Assembly (NCBI RefSeq): GCF_002797975.1
Contig: NZ_PGET01000001.1
Location: 5,134,001 to 5,198,000, forward strand
Reading direction: 5' to 3'
DNA: 64,000 nucleotides
Origin: [Clostridium] celerecrescens 18A
Lineage (GTDB): Bacteria; Bacillota; Clostridia; Lachnospirales; Lachnospiraceae
Shown here piece after piece: positions 23,096-31,426 of this stretch (position 1 is the stretch's first letter; each line of letters opens with the position of its first letter). The position numbers were made by a program, and so were the translations under genes. A model generated the notes under the pieces. It searched no databases. It was not told the DNA's origin and saw nothing but the letters and a program-made list of their open reading frames with translations.

Positions 23096-23954
23096 TATAG
23101 GAGGTACTTACATAAAGTACAGCCTTATGGATCCGGAATACCAGATTATTCATGAAGGAAGTACACCTACGGAAAAACAGCCGGCCGAGTTTCTCCAGCA
23201 GTTCATGGGGATCGTGGGAACCTATGTGGATCAGATAAGCGGCGTTGCAATCTGTATGGGCGGATTTATCCATCCGGTAACAGGAAAAAATACGGATTTC
23301 AGTGTTGGGGCTAATTTCAGGGCGTATTGTTTAAAAGAAGAGATTAACAGGAACTATCCGATTCCCGTTGTGCTTGAAAATGACAGTAATTGTGCCGCAC
23401 TGGGAGAAATGGTACGGGGAGCGGGAAGGGGGTTCCGGGATATTTGCATAGTCACCCTTGGAACCGGGATTGGCGGTGCCATCATCATAAACCGGGATTT
23501 ATACCGGGGCAGCCACTTTAAATCCGGTGAGGTGGGATTTACCAGGGTCGGCCTGCGGGATGTGGATGGAAAGCCGGCTGCAGAAGGAGCAGGAGCGACC
23601 TCTCTTCTGGTCAGAAAGGTATCGGAGATCCTTGGCAGGGATGTGGATGGAGCGTATATATTCAGCCATCTGGATCAGCCGGACATTGACCGGGTATATA
23701 GGGAATGGCTTTACAAGGGTGCAATGGTGATCGGTAACTTTGCTGTCACGGTGGATCCTGAGATACTGCTGATCGGCGGGGGAATCAGTGAAAATAAGAT
23801 CTTTATAAGGGATATGAAAGAAGCGGTATATACCCTGTATCCCCACTTGGAACCATACACGGCCATCGAGGCCTGTGAGCAGGGAAATATGGCAGGGAGA
23901 ATGGGAGCCCTGTATTTATTGCTGCAAAGCGTAGAAGGAGGCGTTCTGTTATGA
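23073..23954 (+). CDS. ROK-family sugar kinase lacking the zinc cysteines
   Basis: A 293-residue ROK protein with the N-terminal ATP motif AIDIGGTYIKYSL, the substrate-site acid in ENDSNCAALGE and the phosphate loop VTLGTGIGGAIIINRDLY. The zinc motif of most ROK proteins (CxCGxxGCxE) is absent; the corresponding region reads GLRDVDGKPAAEGAGA. β-Glucoside kinases (BglK) and some other members also lack it. It overlaps the previous kinase by 23 bases and the GH4 gene by 4, so translation is coupled. A BglK-like enzyme that phosphorylates an imported disaccharide for the GH4 hydrolase would fit; the substrate is inferred. Confidence 0.83.
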   Translation: MKQYLAIDIGGTYIKYSLMDPEYQIIHEGSTPTEKQPAEFLQQFMGIVGTYVDQISGVAICMGGFIHPVTGKNTDFSVGANFRAYCLKEEINRNYPIPVVLENDSNCAALGEMVRGAGRGFRDICIVTLGTGIGGAIIINRDLYRGSHFKSGEVGFTRVGLRDVDGKPAAEGAGATSLLVRKVSEILGRDVDGAYIFSHLDQPDIDRVYREWLYKGAMVIGNFAVTVDPEILLIGGGISENKIFIRDMKEAVYTLYPHLEPYTAIEACEQGNMAGRMGALYLLLQSVEGGVLL

Positions 23955-25267
23955 AAAAAGGTGTGAAGATCGTGGCAATCGGAGGAGGGTCCAGTTACAC
24001 ACCGGAGCTTGTGGATGGATTTTTAAAAAGGTACAAAACCCTGCCTGTGAAGGAGCTATGGCTGGTGGATATCCCTGAGGGGAAGGAAAAATTACAGATC
24101 GTAGCTGAATTTGCAAAACGTATGGTAAAAAAAGTAGGAGTTTCAATGAAAATCCATACAACCCTGGACCGTAGAGAGGCTCTTTCCGGAGCTGATTTTG
24201 TCATAACCCAGCTGCGGGTGGGGCTGCTGCAGGCAAGAGTGAAAGACGAAAGGATCCCCTTAAAGCACGGGCTCCTCGGACAGGAAACCAATGGTGCAGG
24301 CGGTCTTTTCAAGGGAATGAGAACCATACCGGTTATTTTGGATATCTGTAAGGACATGGAGGAACTGTGCCCGGAAGCATGGCTGATCAACTTTACAAAT
24401 CCGGTGGGCATGGTCATGGAGGGCGTGAACCGTTACAGCGGCTTCCGGAAGTTCATCGGACTGTGCAACGTCCCTTACGGCATGCATAAAGCGGTGGCAG
24501 ATCAGCTTGGCAGGCCCATGGAAGAGGTGAATGTCACCATGGGCGGTCTGAATCATATGGTTTACGTAACCAGAGTGGAGGCAGATGGAAAGGACATAAC
24601 GGAAGACGTGGTCAGCCATTGGGGGGAAGGCGGCGTTGTGAAGAATATAAAGGCAGTCAATTGGGACAAAGATTTTGTAAAAGAGCTTGGAGTGCTGCCG
24701 TGCTCCTATCACAGATATTATTATATGGCTAAAGAATATCTGGAAGAAGCCCTTGAAAAGTATGAAAAACATGAGACAAGAGCTGAGCTTGTGGAACAGG
24801 TGGAAAAAAAGCTGTTTGAGCTTTACCAGGACCCTGGATTGAATGAAAAACCGGAACTGCTTTCCCAGCGGGGCGGTGCTTATTACAGTGATTCGGCATG
24901 TAATCTGATTCATTCCATTTATAATGATAAGGGAGATATTCAGGTGGTAAACACCGTAAACAGAGGTGCCATAAAAAATTTCAGAAGTCATGAGATCGTA
25001 GAAGTCAGCTGCAGGATCACAAAGGATGGACCGGTTCCCTTAAACGGAGTGGAACTGCCATGGACGGTCAACGGTCTTTTGCAGCAGATCAAATCATTTG
25101 AGATAGCCGGCTGCCGGGCGGCCATAACCGGAAGTCCGCAGAAGGCCCTGCTGGCACTTATGATCAATCCCCTGGTGGGATCCCAAAAAGAAGCAAAGGC
25201 CGTGCTTTACGAGCTTCTGGAAGCACATAAAGAATATCTGCCTCAATTTTTCAGCCATAAGGAGTGA
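23951..25267 (+). CDS. GH4 family 6-phospho-β-glucosidase
   Basis: A 438-residue glycoside hydrolase family 4 enzyme, which needs NAD and a divalent metal and works by oxidation–elimination. Visible features: NAD-binding IGGGSSYTPELVDGF at the start, FTNPVGMV, the metal-ligand cysteine C172 in GLCNVPYG and the metal-ligand histidine H202 in GLNHMVY. The CNVP and GLNH pattern is that of 6-phospho-β-glucosidases rather than α-galactosidases. It overlaps the ROK kinase gene by 4 bases. In this setting it may split a phosphorylated β-linked disaccharide, perhaps one with amino sugars. Confidence 0.88.
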   Translation: MKKGVKIVAIGGGSSYTPELVDGFLKRYKTLPVKELWLVDIPEGKEKLQIVAEFAKRMVKKVGVSMKIHTTLDRREALSGADFVITQLRVGLLQARVKDERIPLKHGLLGQETNGAGGLFKGMRTIPVILDICKDMEELCPEAWLINFTNPVGMVMEGVNRYSGFRKFIGLCNVPYGMHKAVADQLGRPMEEVNVTMGGLNHMVYVTRVEADGKDITEDVVSHWGEGGVVKNIKAVNWDKDFVKELGVLPCSYHRYYYMAKEYLEEALEKYEKHETRAELVEQVEKKLFELYQDPGLNEKPELLSQRGGAYYSDSACNLIHSIYNDKGDIQVVNTVNRGAIKNFRSHEIVEVSCRITKDGPVPLNGVELPWTVNGLLQQIKSFEIAGCRAAITGSPQKALLALMINPLVGSQKEAKAVLYELLEAHKEYLPQFFSHKE

Positions 25268-25272
25268 TTTCG

Positions 25273-26253
25273 ATGATATTTTTGGATCTGAATAAAGAGA
25301 ATGCAGGAACCGCCTGTGAATTGTTTGAAGATGCGGTCCGGGCAAAAGAGGTATTGTTCCGGCCTTTTGAAAGCAAGAGTGACTTTTGCAGGTTTTTTAT
25401 GGAAGACCAGGCAGAAGAGGTGCACAAAATCACCATTCTGGAGGAACATGGCTGGGGATTCGCATCCGGCTGCTTTTTAAGCGGCGAGAGCAGAGCCTAT
25501 CTTTCCATGATTGTTGTAAAAAAGGAAATGCAGAGACAGGGAATCGGGAAAGCAATGCTTGCATGTCTGGAAGAGAGATTACGGAAGGAAAGCGGAGTTT
25601 CAAGGATAGAAATCGTTTTCTTTAATCCCATGACCTTTCCCTGGCAGATTCCCGGAAAAAAGACGGCAGATCATCCCAATGCTCCGGGAGTGGACGTGGG
25701 AAGCAATGCCTACCTTTTCTTCAAAAACTGCAGGTACCGGGATTTTGCCATGCAGAACAGCTATTATTTAGACCTTCATGATTATTCTGAGCCGGATTTT
25801 GCGGCAGACATCAAAGAAAGGTTGGAAAAAGAGGATATTACAATAGAAATCTATAATACTGACAGACATTACGGCATGGAAGTAATGATACATAAATTCC
25901 AAAATCCTTTATGGGAAAGAGACATTCTTGGGGAGACGGCAAAGGGAGAAAACAGCCGTCCCATTCTGATCGCAGCACACAATGGCAAATTGATCGGCTT
26001 TACAGGACCGCTGGATGTAGAAAAGAGCGGGAGAGGATATTTTTGCGGGATCGGTGTAGATCCCGATTACCGGGGGAAAAGGATATCAACAATCCTGTTC
26101 TGCAGGTTATGCATAAGCCTGAAGGAAAAGGGTGCAGATTTTATGAGCCTTTTTACAGGAGAAAATAATCCGGCAAGAAATATTTATGAGGCTGCAGGCT
26201 TCCGGATCGTGAGGACCTGGGCGGATATGAGGAAGGAATGGAAAGACGGATGA
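25273..26253 (+). CDS. Protein with two GNAT acetyltransferase domains
   Basis: A 326-residue protein with two GNAT-like halves. The first has the acetyl-CoA loop VVKKEMQRQGIGKAMLACL near residues 80–100, the second has VDPDYRGKRISTILFCRL near 265–285, followed by NPARNIYEAAGFRIVRTW. Family members acetylate amines; within an amino-sugar operon an N-acetylation of glucosamine derivatives or of a peptide is possible but unproven. A GTG at 25264 is in frame, but the ATG at 25273 sits eight bases after GGAG and is preferred. It starts 5 bases after the GH4 stop and overlaps the following PIG-L gene by 16 bases. Confidence 0.78.
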   Translation: MIFLDLNKENAGTACELFEDAVRAKEVLFRPFESKSDFCRFFMEDQAEEVHKITILEEHGWGFASGCFLSGESRAYLSMIVVKKEMQRQGIGKAMLACLEERLRKESGVSRIEIVFFNPMTFPWQIPGKKTADHPNAPGVDVGSNAYLFFKNCRYRDFAMQNSYYLDLHDYSEPDFAADIKERLEKEDITIEIYNTDRHYGMEVMIHKFQNPLWERDILGETAKGENSRPILIAAHNGKLIGFTGPLDVEKSGRGYFCGIGVDPDYRGKRISTILFCRLCISLKEKGADFMSLFTGENNPARNIYEAAGFRIVRTWADMRKEWKDG

Positions 26254-26954
26254 ATGGGGAAAGAAAGTGCATCATGGCGATAGGAGGCCATGTGGGCGAT
26301 GCAGAGCTGACAAGCGGCGGATTTCTGGCTACTATGGCACTTAAAGGTTACCGGATTGTTACTGTAGCATTGACCGGCGGGGAAAGAGGGAATCCGCCTG
26401 ATAAGTCTGTGAAAGAATACAGGATACAAAAAGAAAAAGAAGCCGCTTCCTTTGCAGGAATGCTTCAAGGGGAGGCAGTGGTATTCCCTTACACAGATGG
26501 AGAATTGCCGGACAATGAGGAGGTAAGGTTTCGGCTTTGTGATATGATCCGGCAATACCGGCCTGCTGCATTGCTGACCCATTGGAAGAATAGCATGCAC
26601 AAAGATCATGAAACAACCCACAGAATTGTTAAGGATGCTCAGTTTTTCGCAGGACTGTCCGGACTTCAAAGGGAAAACAGCGCTCATTTTGCAAAAGGAC
26701 CCTACTATGCGGAAAACTGGGAAGATTCGGCTGGCTTTGAAAAATATATTTATCTGGAAGTATCAAAAGAAGGATTTGAACTATGGAAAAAGGCCATTGA
26801 CACCCATTGGTTTGCCATGCACAGTCCATCGTTTCCCTATAAAGAATATTATGAGCATCTTATGAGGATAAACGGCTGTCTGGCAAGAACCGGGTACGCA
26901 GAGGCATTTGATGTGGATCAGGAACAAAAAAAGGTTATATTATCGGAAGTGTAA
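26238..26954 (+). CDS. PIG-L/LmbE-family deacetylase-like protein with altered active site
   Basis: A 238-residue PIG-L-fold protein. The family removes N-acetyl groups from GlcNAc-containing substrates using zinc. The usual AHPDDAE motif appears here as GGHVGDAE: the zinc ligands H18 and D21 are kept, but the first aspartate, the general base in MshB/BshB, is glycine (G20). The second histidine cluster is present as MHKDHETTH near residue 120. It may be a variant enzyme using another base or a binding protein. Position between a GNAT protein and NamZ/NagZ hydrolases links it to amino-sugar handling. The last codons lie in a 12-bp hairpin. Confidence 0.8.
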   Translation: MERRMNGERKCIMAIGGHVGDAELTSGGFLATMALKGYRIVTVALTGGERGNPPDKSVKEYRIQKEKEAASFAGMLQGEAVVFPYTDGELPDNEEVRFRLCDMIRQYRPAALLTHWKNSMHKDHETTHRIVKDAQFFAGLSGLQRENSAHFAKGPYYAENWEDSAGFEKYIYLEVSKEGFELWKKAIDTHWFAMHSPSFPYKEYYEHLMRINGCLARTGYAEAFDVDQEQKKVILSEV

Positions 26955-26969
26955 AGCCACTTCCGATAA
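26940..26969 (+). promoter_or_regulatory. Hairpin spanning the PIG-L stop codon
   Basis: TTATCGGAAGTG pairs perfectly with CACTTCCGATAA; the TAA stop lies in the loop. There is no T-run, so mRNA stabilisation or processing is more likely than termination. Confidence 0.55.
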
Positions 26970-26979
26970 TCGGATGGGC

Positions 26980-27030
26980 GGGCTAAAAAACAGCCCTTTT
27001 ATCTTCACTTGCGTTGTAAGCGAAGATAAG
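26980..27030 (+). terminator. Two weak hairpins before the NamZ gene
   Basis: GGGCT pairs with AGCCC followed by TTTTATC, and then TTATCTTCACTT pairs with AAGCGAAGATAA (one mismatch). A partial terminator is possible, dividing the long operon into an uptake part and a hydrolase part. Confidence 0.45.
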
Positions 27031-27060
27031 TTTATTATCTAAATTATAAAGAGGGTCAAT

Positions 27061-28203
27061 ATGGTGAAAAACGGAATCGATTGTGTGGACCGCTGGCATA
27101 AGGTCTTAGACGGGAAACGTCTGGGTCTGATCACTTCTATATCAGGCGTTGACTGTCATTTAAATTCTACCATCGACATACTTCATAAAAAATACCGGCT
27201 GACCGCCCTTTTTGGACCGGAGCACGGAGTCAGGGGTAATGTGGGAGCAGGCGGTAATGTTGAGGACTACATAGACAAGGATACCGGATTGCCGGTATAT
27301 AGCCTGTACCGGAAAAATTTAAAGAGACTTACCAGGGAAATGTTAGATCAGGTGGATGCTGTCGTATATGATATTCAGGATATTGGAGTCAGATATTACA
27401 CCTTTATATCAACGATGATCTATGCAATGGAGGAGTGCACAAGGTATGGAAAAGAGCTTATTATACTGGACCGTTATAATCCCCTGGGGGATCTGGCGGA
27501 GGGCAACTGCTTAAAGCCTGGATTTGAAAGCTTTGTAGGGACCTATCATCTGTGTATGCGCTATGGGCTTACGGTGGGAGAACTGGCCCTTATGGTAAAT
27601 GAGGAGAAAAACCTTGGCTGCCGGCTGACGGTAATTCCCTGTGAGGGCTGGAACAGGTATACCATGCACCCGGAAACCGGTCATGTGTGGGTGATGCCAA
27701 GCTCGGGAATTCCAAGATATGAGACTGCCCTGGTATATGCGGGAACCTGCCTTTTTGAAGGAACGAATATATCAGAAGGAAGGGGAACTACGGCACCTTT
27801 TGAAATAATCGGTGCGCCATTTGTAGATGCAGGTAAGCTTGTAAAGCGTATGACAGAAAAAAGACTTCCAGGCGTGTTGTTTTCCCCGGCTTATTTTACA
27901 CCCTGTTTTTCAAAGTTTAAGGGAGAAGCCTGTGAAGGAATCCATATTCATGTTACAGACAGCCGGGCCTTCCGGTCCACGGTCTGCGGTTTAGAGCTCC
28001 TTGATGCTATAAAGACCATTTATGAAGACCGCTTTGCTTTTCTGGATCCTTATGAGGGAAGCACCAGGCGAATGGAGGATCTTTTGTTCGGTTCAGATCA
28101 GCTGACAAAGAAAACAGCTTCAAAAGATGAATTGCTGGCCGGATTTGAGAGGGATGCAAAAGCGTTTTCTGAGCGTAAAAAAGCATATCATCTTTATAAA
28201 TGA
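27061..28203 (+). CDS. namZ: NamZ-like exo-β-N-acetylmuramidase (DUF1343, GH171)
   Basis: A 380-residue protein of the DUF1343 family, now known as GH171 through Bacillus NamZ, which removes MurNAc from the non-reducing end of peptidoglycan chains. Motifs match: ALFGPEHGVRG near residue 55, VYDIQDIGVRYYTFISTM near 100–120, DRYNPLG, and EGTNISEGRGTTAPFE near 240. Bacillus NamZ is secreted; no signal peptide is seen here, so this copy would act in the cytoplasm on imported muropeptides, or be released another way. The NagZ-like gene follows after 16 bases, the same pairing as in the Bacillus mur operon. GAGGG precedes the ATG. Confidence 0.86.
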   Translation: MVKNGIDCVDRWHKVLDGKRLGLITSISGVDCHLNSTIDILHKKYRLTALFGPEHGVRGNVGAGGNVEDYIDKDTGLPVYSLYRKNLKRLTREMLDQVDAVVYDIQDIGVRYYTFISTMIYAMEECTRYGKELIILDRYNPLGDLAEGNCLKPGFESFVGTYHLCMRYGLTVGELALMVNEEKNLGCRLTVIPCEGWNRYTMHPETGHVWVMPSSGIPRYETALVYAGTCLFEGTNISEGRGTTAPFEIIGAPFVDAGKLVKRMTEKRLPGVLFSPAYFTPCFSKFKGEACEGIHIHVTDSRAFRSTVCGLELLDAIKTIYEDRFAFLDPYEGSTRRMEDLLFGSDQLTKKTASKDELLAGFERDAKAFSERKKAYHLYK

Positions 28204-28219
28204 AAGAGGTGACTGGAGT

Positions 28220-29740
28220 TTGGGAGAAATGACATTAAAACAAAAGATCGGGCAAATGATCGTAGCCGGTTTTCCGGCTGGGGAATTAAGGGAAGACATG
28301 ATTCGGCTGATAAGAGAGTATAAAGTAGGGAACCTTATCTTGTTTTCCCATAACATAGAAAGCAGGAACCAGCTGAAGGGACTTTGTGAGTCCATTCAAA
28401 GGCTGGTAAAGGAAGAAACCGGAGAATTTGCCTTTATCACCATCGACCAGGAGGGGGGAGTTGTAAGAAGACTTCCGGAGGGATCGGTCAGTATACCGGG
28501 AGCAATGGCTCTTACACAGACCGGAGATAAGGAGAATGCGTATGAGGCGGCACTTCTTACAGGACAGGAATTAAGAGAGCTGGGAATCAATTTCAATCTG
28601 GCTCCGGTACTCGATATTAATAACAATCCGGATAATCCGGTGATCGGTGTGCGAAGCTTTGGACCGGATAAGACCATGGTATCCGAATTTGGCTGTGCAA
28701 TGGTGAAGGGATATTTAGATGCCGGAATCATGTGTTCTGTGAAGCATTTTCCGGGCCATGGAGATACGGCAGTGGATTCTCATCTTTCCCTGCCCTGCAT
28801 CCGGAAATCCTATGAAGAGCTGGAGCAGGAAGAGCTGATTCCATTTATAGAGGCCTTCCGGCGGGGAGCCACAGCCGTAACCCTTGCCCACATTTTATTT
28901 CCAAGAATTGAAAAGGAACATTTACCGGTAACCATGTCAGAAACCATAATCCAGGGAATCTTAAGAAACAGACTGGGATTTGAAGGGCTGGTGATTTCCG
29001 ACTGCCTGGAAATGAATGCCATTAAAGAATATTTCGGTACTGCTACCGGTGCTAAAAAGGCCATTATGGCAGGCGTGGATCTTGTATTCATTTCCCATAC
29101 GGCAAGCCTTGCAGCGGAAGCAGCCAGGGAAATAGAGAGGGCAGTGGAATCCGGCGAGATCCCAATATCCCGGATAGACGATGCAGTGGAACGGATCCTG
29201 GCATACAAAAAAAGATATGCGGCACCCAATGCGAATGAGGGAAAGAAATCCCTTAAAGAAGCGGGAGAGTTTGTAAAATCACTGTATCGTGGCAGCATAC
29301 GGTTTACGAACCGGGAAAGAGGATATGGCCATCCGCTGGGAAAAAAACCTGTATTTTTAAGCTGTTTTGCCTATCGTTCCACTTTGGCCTCCAGCCGTGT
29401 GATGGAGGATCTGCTGTTTGCAGCATATATGCAGGAAAGGTTTGGAGGAGATGCGTATTCTTTTTCCATAGATCCGGATTCAAGGGAAATAAATGAAGTA
29501 CTGGAAAAGGTAAAAGATAAGGGATATACCAATCTTGTACTTGGCACCTACAATGGGCATTTAAACCGTGGTCAGAGTTCCCTTGCAAGAGAACTGGAAA
29601 AGTTAAGGATACCGATGGTCATGGCGGCATTTCGAAATCCCTATGATCTGGACGAAGTCGGTGATGGGGTTGATAAAATTGCGGCATATGAATACAGCAG
29701 ACAATCCTTTGAGGCGGTGGTGCCTTTGTTTAAACAGTGA
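28220..29740 (+). CDS. nagZ: NagZ-like β-N-acetylhexosaminidase (GH3)
   Basis: A GH3 enzyme of about 506 residues that removes terminal GlcNAc from muropeptides or chito-oligosaccharides. The catalytic module shows VNLxx-type opening QKIGQMIVAGF, TIDQEGG near 75, the dyad loop KHFPGHGDTAVDSH near 175–188 and the nucleophile D261 in VISDCLEMNA. A C-terminal domain extends beyond the basic NagZ length. No signal peptide. Start choice: the frame is open upstream into namZ, but TTG at 28220 is seven bases after AGAGGTGA; an ATG at 28229 is the alternative. It is the last gene of the operon, followed by a 19-bp perfect hairpin. Confidence 0.87.
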   Translation: MGEMTLKQKIGQMIVAGFPAGELREDMIRLIREYKVGNLILFSHNIESRNQLKGLCESIQRLVKEETGEFAFITIDQEGGVVRRLPEGSVSIPGAMALTQTGDKENAYEAALLTGQELRELGINFNLAPVLDINNNPDNPVIGVRSFGPDKTMVSEFGCAMVKGYLDAGIMCSVKHFPGHGDTAVDSHLSLPCIRKSYEELEQEELIPFIEAFRRGATAVTLAHILFPRIEKEHLPVTMSETIIQGILRNRLGFEGLVISDCLEMNAIKEYFGTATGAKKAIMAGVDLVFISHTASLAAEAAREIERAVESGEIPISRIDDAVERILAYKKRYAAPNANEGKKSLKEAGEFVKSLYRGSIRFTNRERGYGHPLGKKPVFLSCFAYRSTLASSRVMEDLLFAAYMQERFGGDAYSFSIDPDSREINEVLEKVKDKGYTNLVLGTYNGHLNRGQSSLARELEKLRIPMVMAAFRNPYDLDEVGDGVDKIAAYEYSRQSFEAVVPLFKQ

Positions 29741-29765
29741 AGTTGTAATAGGGGAAATTCCATAG

Positions 29766-29809
29766 AACTGTATATAGATTCTTTTATCTTAAAGAATCTA
29801 TATACAGTT
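29766..29809. terminator. 19-bp perfect AT-rich hairpin, probable bidirectional terminator
   Basis: AACTGTATATAGATTCTTT, six-base loop, then its exact complement. It lies between the convergent ends of the nagZ gene and the − strand lipoprotein remnant, whose stop codon overlaps its edge. The T-run is poor, so an alternative is a small mobile palindrome. Confidence 0.55.
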
Positions 29810-30037
29810 AATTTATAATGCTGATATTGGAAACAGTATCTTCATTTAAAGTGATTCGTACTACGGTGTCCGCGGACAGATCAGTAACTGAAGCGCTTTC
29901 TTTTTCCATGCCTTTCGTAATGAAAGCAGAATCAGGAATGGTGTAGGTTTTTAATTCCCCGTTGCCGTTTATGCTGCAGCCGTTGAGCGCCAGGATGCAG
30001 ATGGCTGCACATAATAGGTTTATGCTATTTTTTTCAA
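29808..30037 (-). pseudogene. Small lipoprotein gene with a one-base frameshift in an A run
   Basis: On the − strand a TTG preceded by AAAGGTG starts TTG-AAA-AAA-ATA and hits a stop after six codons. Adding one A to the seven-A run restores a frame of 76 residues: MKKNSINLLCAAICILALNG and then C, a textbook lipoprotein signal, followed by a short polar domain ending TLNEDTVSNISIIN. So the gene is either broken by a one-base loss, rescued by slippage on the A run, or the site of a sequencing error. I recognise no family for the mature part. Confidence 0.6.
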
Positions 30038-30157
30038 GCTTCTCACACCTTTCATGGTTTTGATTTCAGATAGGGTGTATCTGATGCGGTTGATTATAAC
30101 GCATATTTCTTAAAAAGAACTGAAAAATTTATATGAATTCACCATCTTCAGGAATTC

Positions 30158-30289
30158 TTAACGCCTGTCTTCCCATTCTGTATCTTTTCTCATACAATAT
30201 AAACATTCTTCATAGTGATACTTATCCCTTTTGAGGGTGAAGCGTCCTCGCCAGAAGAAAGCATTTGTTTGATTTCCTATGCGTATCAA
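30158..30289 (-). CDS. Possible 43-residue protein or gene remnant
   Basis: A short − strand frame starting at TTG encodes a protein-like sequence rich in aromatic and charged residues, with WRGRFTLKRDKYHYEECLYC near its middle. There is no ribosome site ahead of the TTG. It lies about 120 bases upstream of the lipoprotein remnant on the same strand, so it may be another fragment of decayed DNA. Rest of the 29.74–30.35 kb gap: the hairpin, the lipoprotein remnant and the add promoter. Confidence 0.2.
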   Translation of the reverse strand: MIRIGNQTNAFFWRGRFTLKRDKYHYEECLYCMRKDTEWEDRR

Positions 30290-30321
30290 GAGGGGGTGTA
30301 GCAGAAGTATTCATGAAATAA

Positions 30322-30350
30322 TTGTTACTTTCCCCGTAGTATGTTAAAAT
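30322..30350 (+). promoter_or_regulatory. Promoter of add
   Basis: TTGTTA, 17-base spacer, TAAAAT, ending 28 bases before the add start codon. Confidence 0.65.
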
Positions 30351-30378
30351 GTTTTCATTAACAAAAGGAGGGATTGTT

Positions 30379-31371
30379 ATGAAACGATTGGAAACTGACC
30401 TTCATCTCCATTTGGATGGATCATTATCCATTGAGACTGTAAAGCTGCTTGCGGCGCAGGTCGGATATGACTTTGAAGGGCAGGGCGGAAGGAAAAGCCT
30501 TGTTGCAGGGGAAAACTGTGAAAGCTTAGTGGATTATTTAAAGTGCTTTGATCTGCCGGGGATGCTGCTTCAGACAGAAGAAGCTCTGGAACTGGCTTCC
30601 CATCACTTGACAGAAGAGCTGGCTTCCCAGGGACTGATTCTCAGTGAGATCCGTTTTGCTCCCCAGCTCCATACGGGAAAGGGACTGACAAAGGAAAAAG
30701 CTTTAGAAGCGGTCATAAGAGGAGTGAGGAAGGGCACAGAAAAGTCCCATATGATAGCTGGGATCCTTCTTTGTGCCATGGTAAACGGGCCTGACCGGGA
30801 AAATGAGGAAACCTTTGAACTGGCCCAGGCCTATCTTGGAAAGGGCGTAGTGGGAGTGGATCTTGCAGGGCCGGAGGGTATGATCCCCATGGATCACTTT
30901 GAGCATCTTTTTAAGGAGGCCGGCCGGAGAGACATTCCCTTTACCATACATGCAGGAGAGTGCGGTGATTATGAAAATATTACAAAAGCGGTCCATTACG
31001 GAGCAAAAAGAATCGGACATGGATGTGCCGCAATCAAGTCAGAGGCATGTATGGACCTCTTAAAAAAGGAAAAGATTACCTTAGAGATGTGTGTGATCAG
31101 CAACCTTCAGACAAAGGCCGTTCCCTCCATAGGGGAGCATCCGTTAAAGGCCTTTTATGACAGAGAAATCCGGGTTACCTACAATACGGATAACATGACA
31201 GTTTCAGATACCACACTGGAAAAGGAAGCAGAGCTCATTAAGAAATATATGGGATTTACGGAAGCGGATCTAAGACAAATGAACCGGTATGCACTGGAAG
31301 CAGCTTTCTTTGAAAATAGACAGAAAGAAAAAATATTTGCATTTTTCGACAATAATAATTATAATGAATGA
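30379..31371 (+). CDS. add: Adenosine deaminase
   Basis: A 330-residue amidohydrolase that converts adenosine to inosine in purine salvage. The zinc-binding HxH lies in DLHLHLDGSL at the N-terminus; VGVDLAGPE, the histidine of FTIHAGECGDY, RIGHG and the late metal-binding aspartate in TYNTDN follow in the expected order. The late motif reads TYNTDN where many ADA proteins have SLNTDDP. The ATG at 30379 follows AAAGGAGGG; the in-frame ATG 30 bases upstream overlaps the −10 box and is not credible. Confidence 0.88.
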   Translation: MKRLETDLHLHLDGSLSIETVKLLAAQVGYDFEGQGGRKSLVAGENCESLVDYLKCFDLPGMLLQTEEALELASHHLTEELASQGLILSEIRFAPQLHTGKGLTKEKALEAVIRGVRKGTEKSHMIAGILLCAMVNGPDRENEETFELAQAYLGKGVVGVDLAGPEGMIPMDHFEHLFKEAGRRDIPFTIHAGECGDYENITKAVHYGAKRIGHGCAAIKSEACMDLLKKEKITLEMCVISNLQTKAVPSIGEHPLKAFYDREIRVTYNTDNMTVSDTTLEKEAELIKKYMGFTEADLRQMNRYALEAAFFENRQKEKIFAFFDNNNYNE

Positions 31372-31426
31372 TAACTACGTTTAAAAATAGGTGAAAACCA
31401 GGAGTGCAACAAAAGGGTGACGGCAT

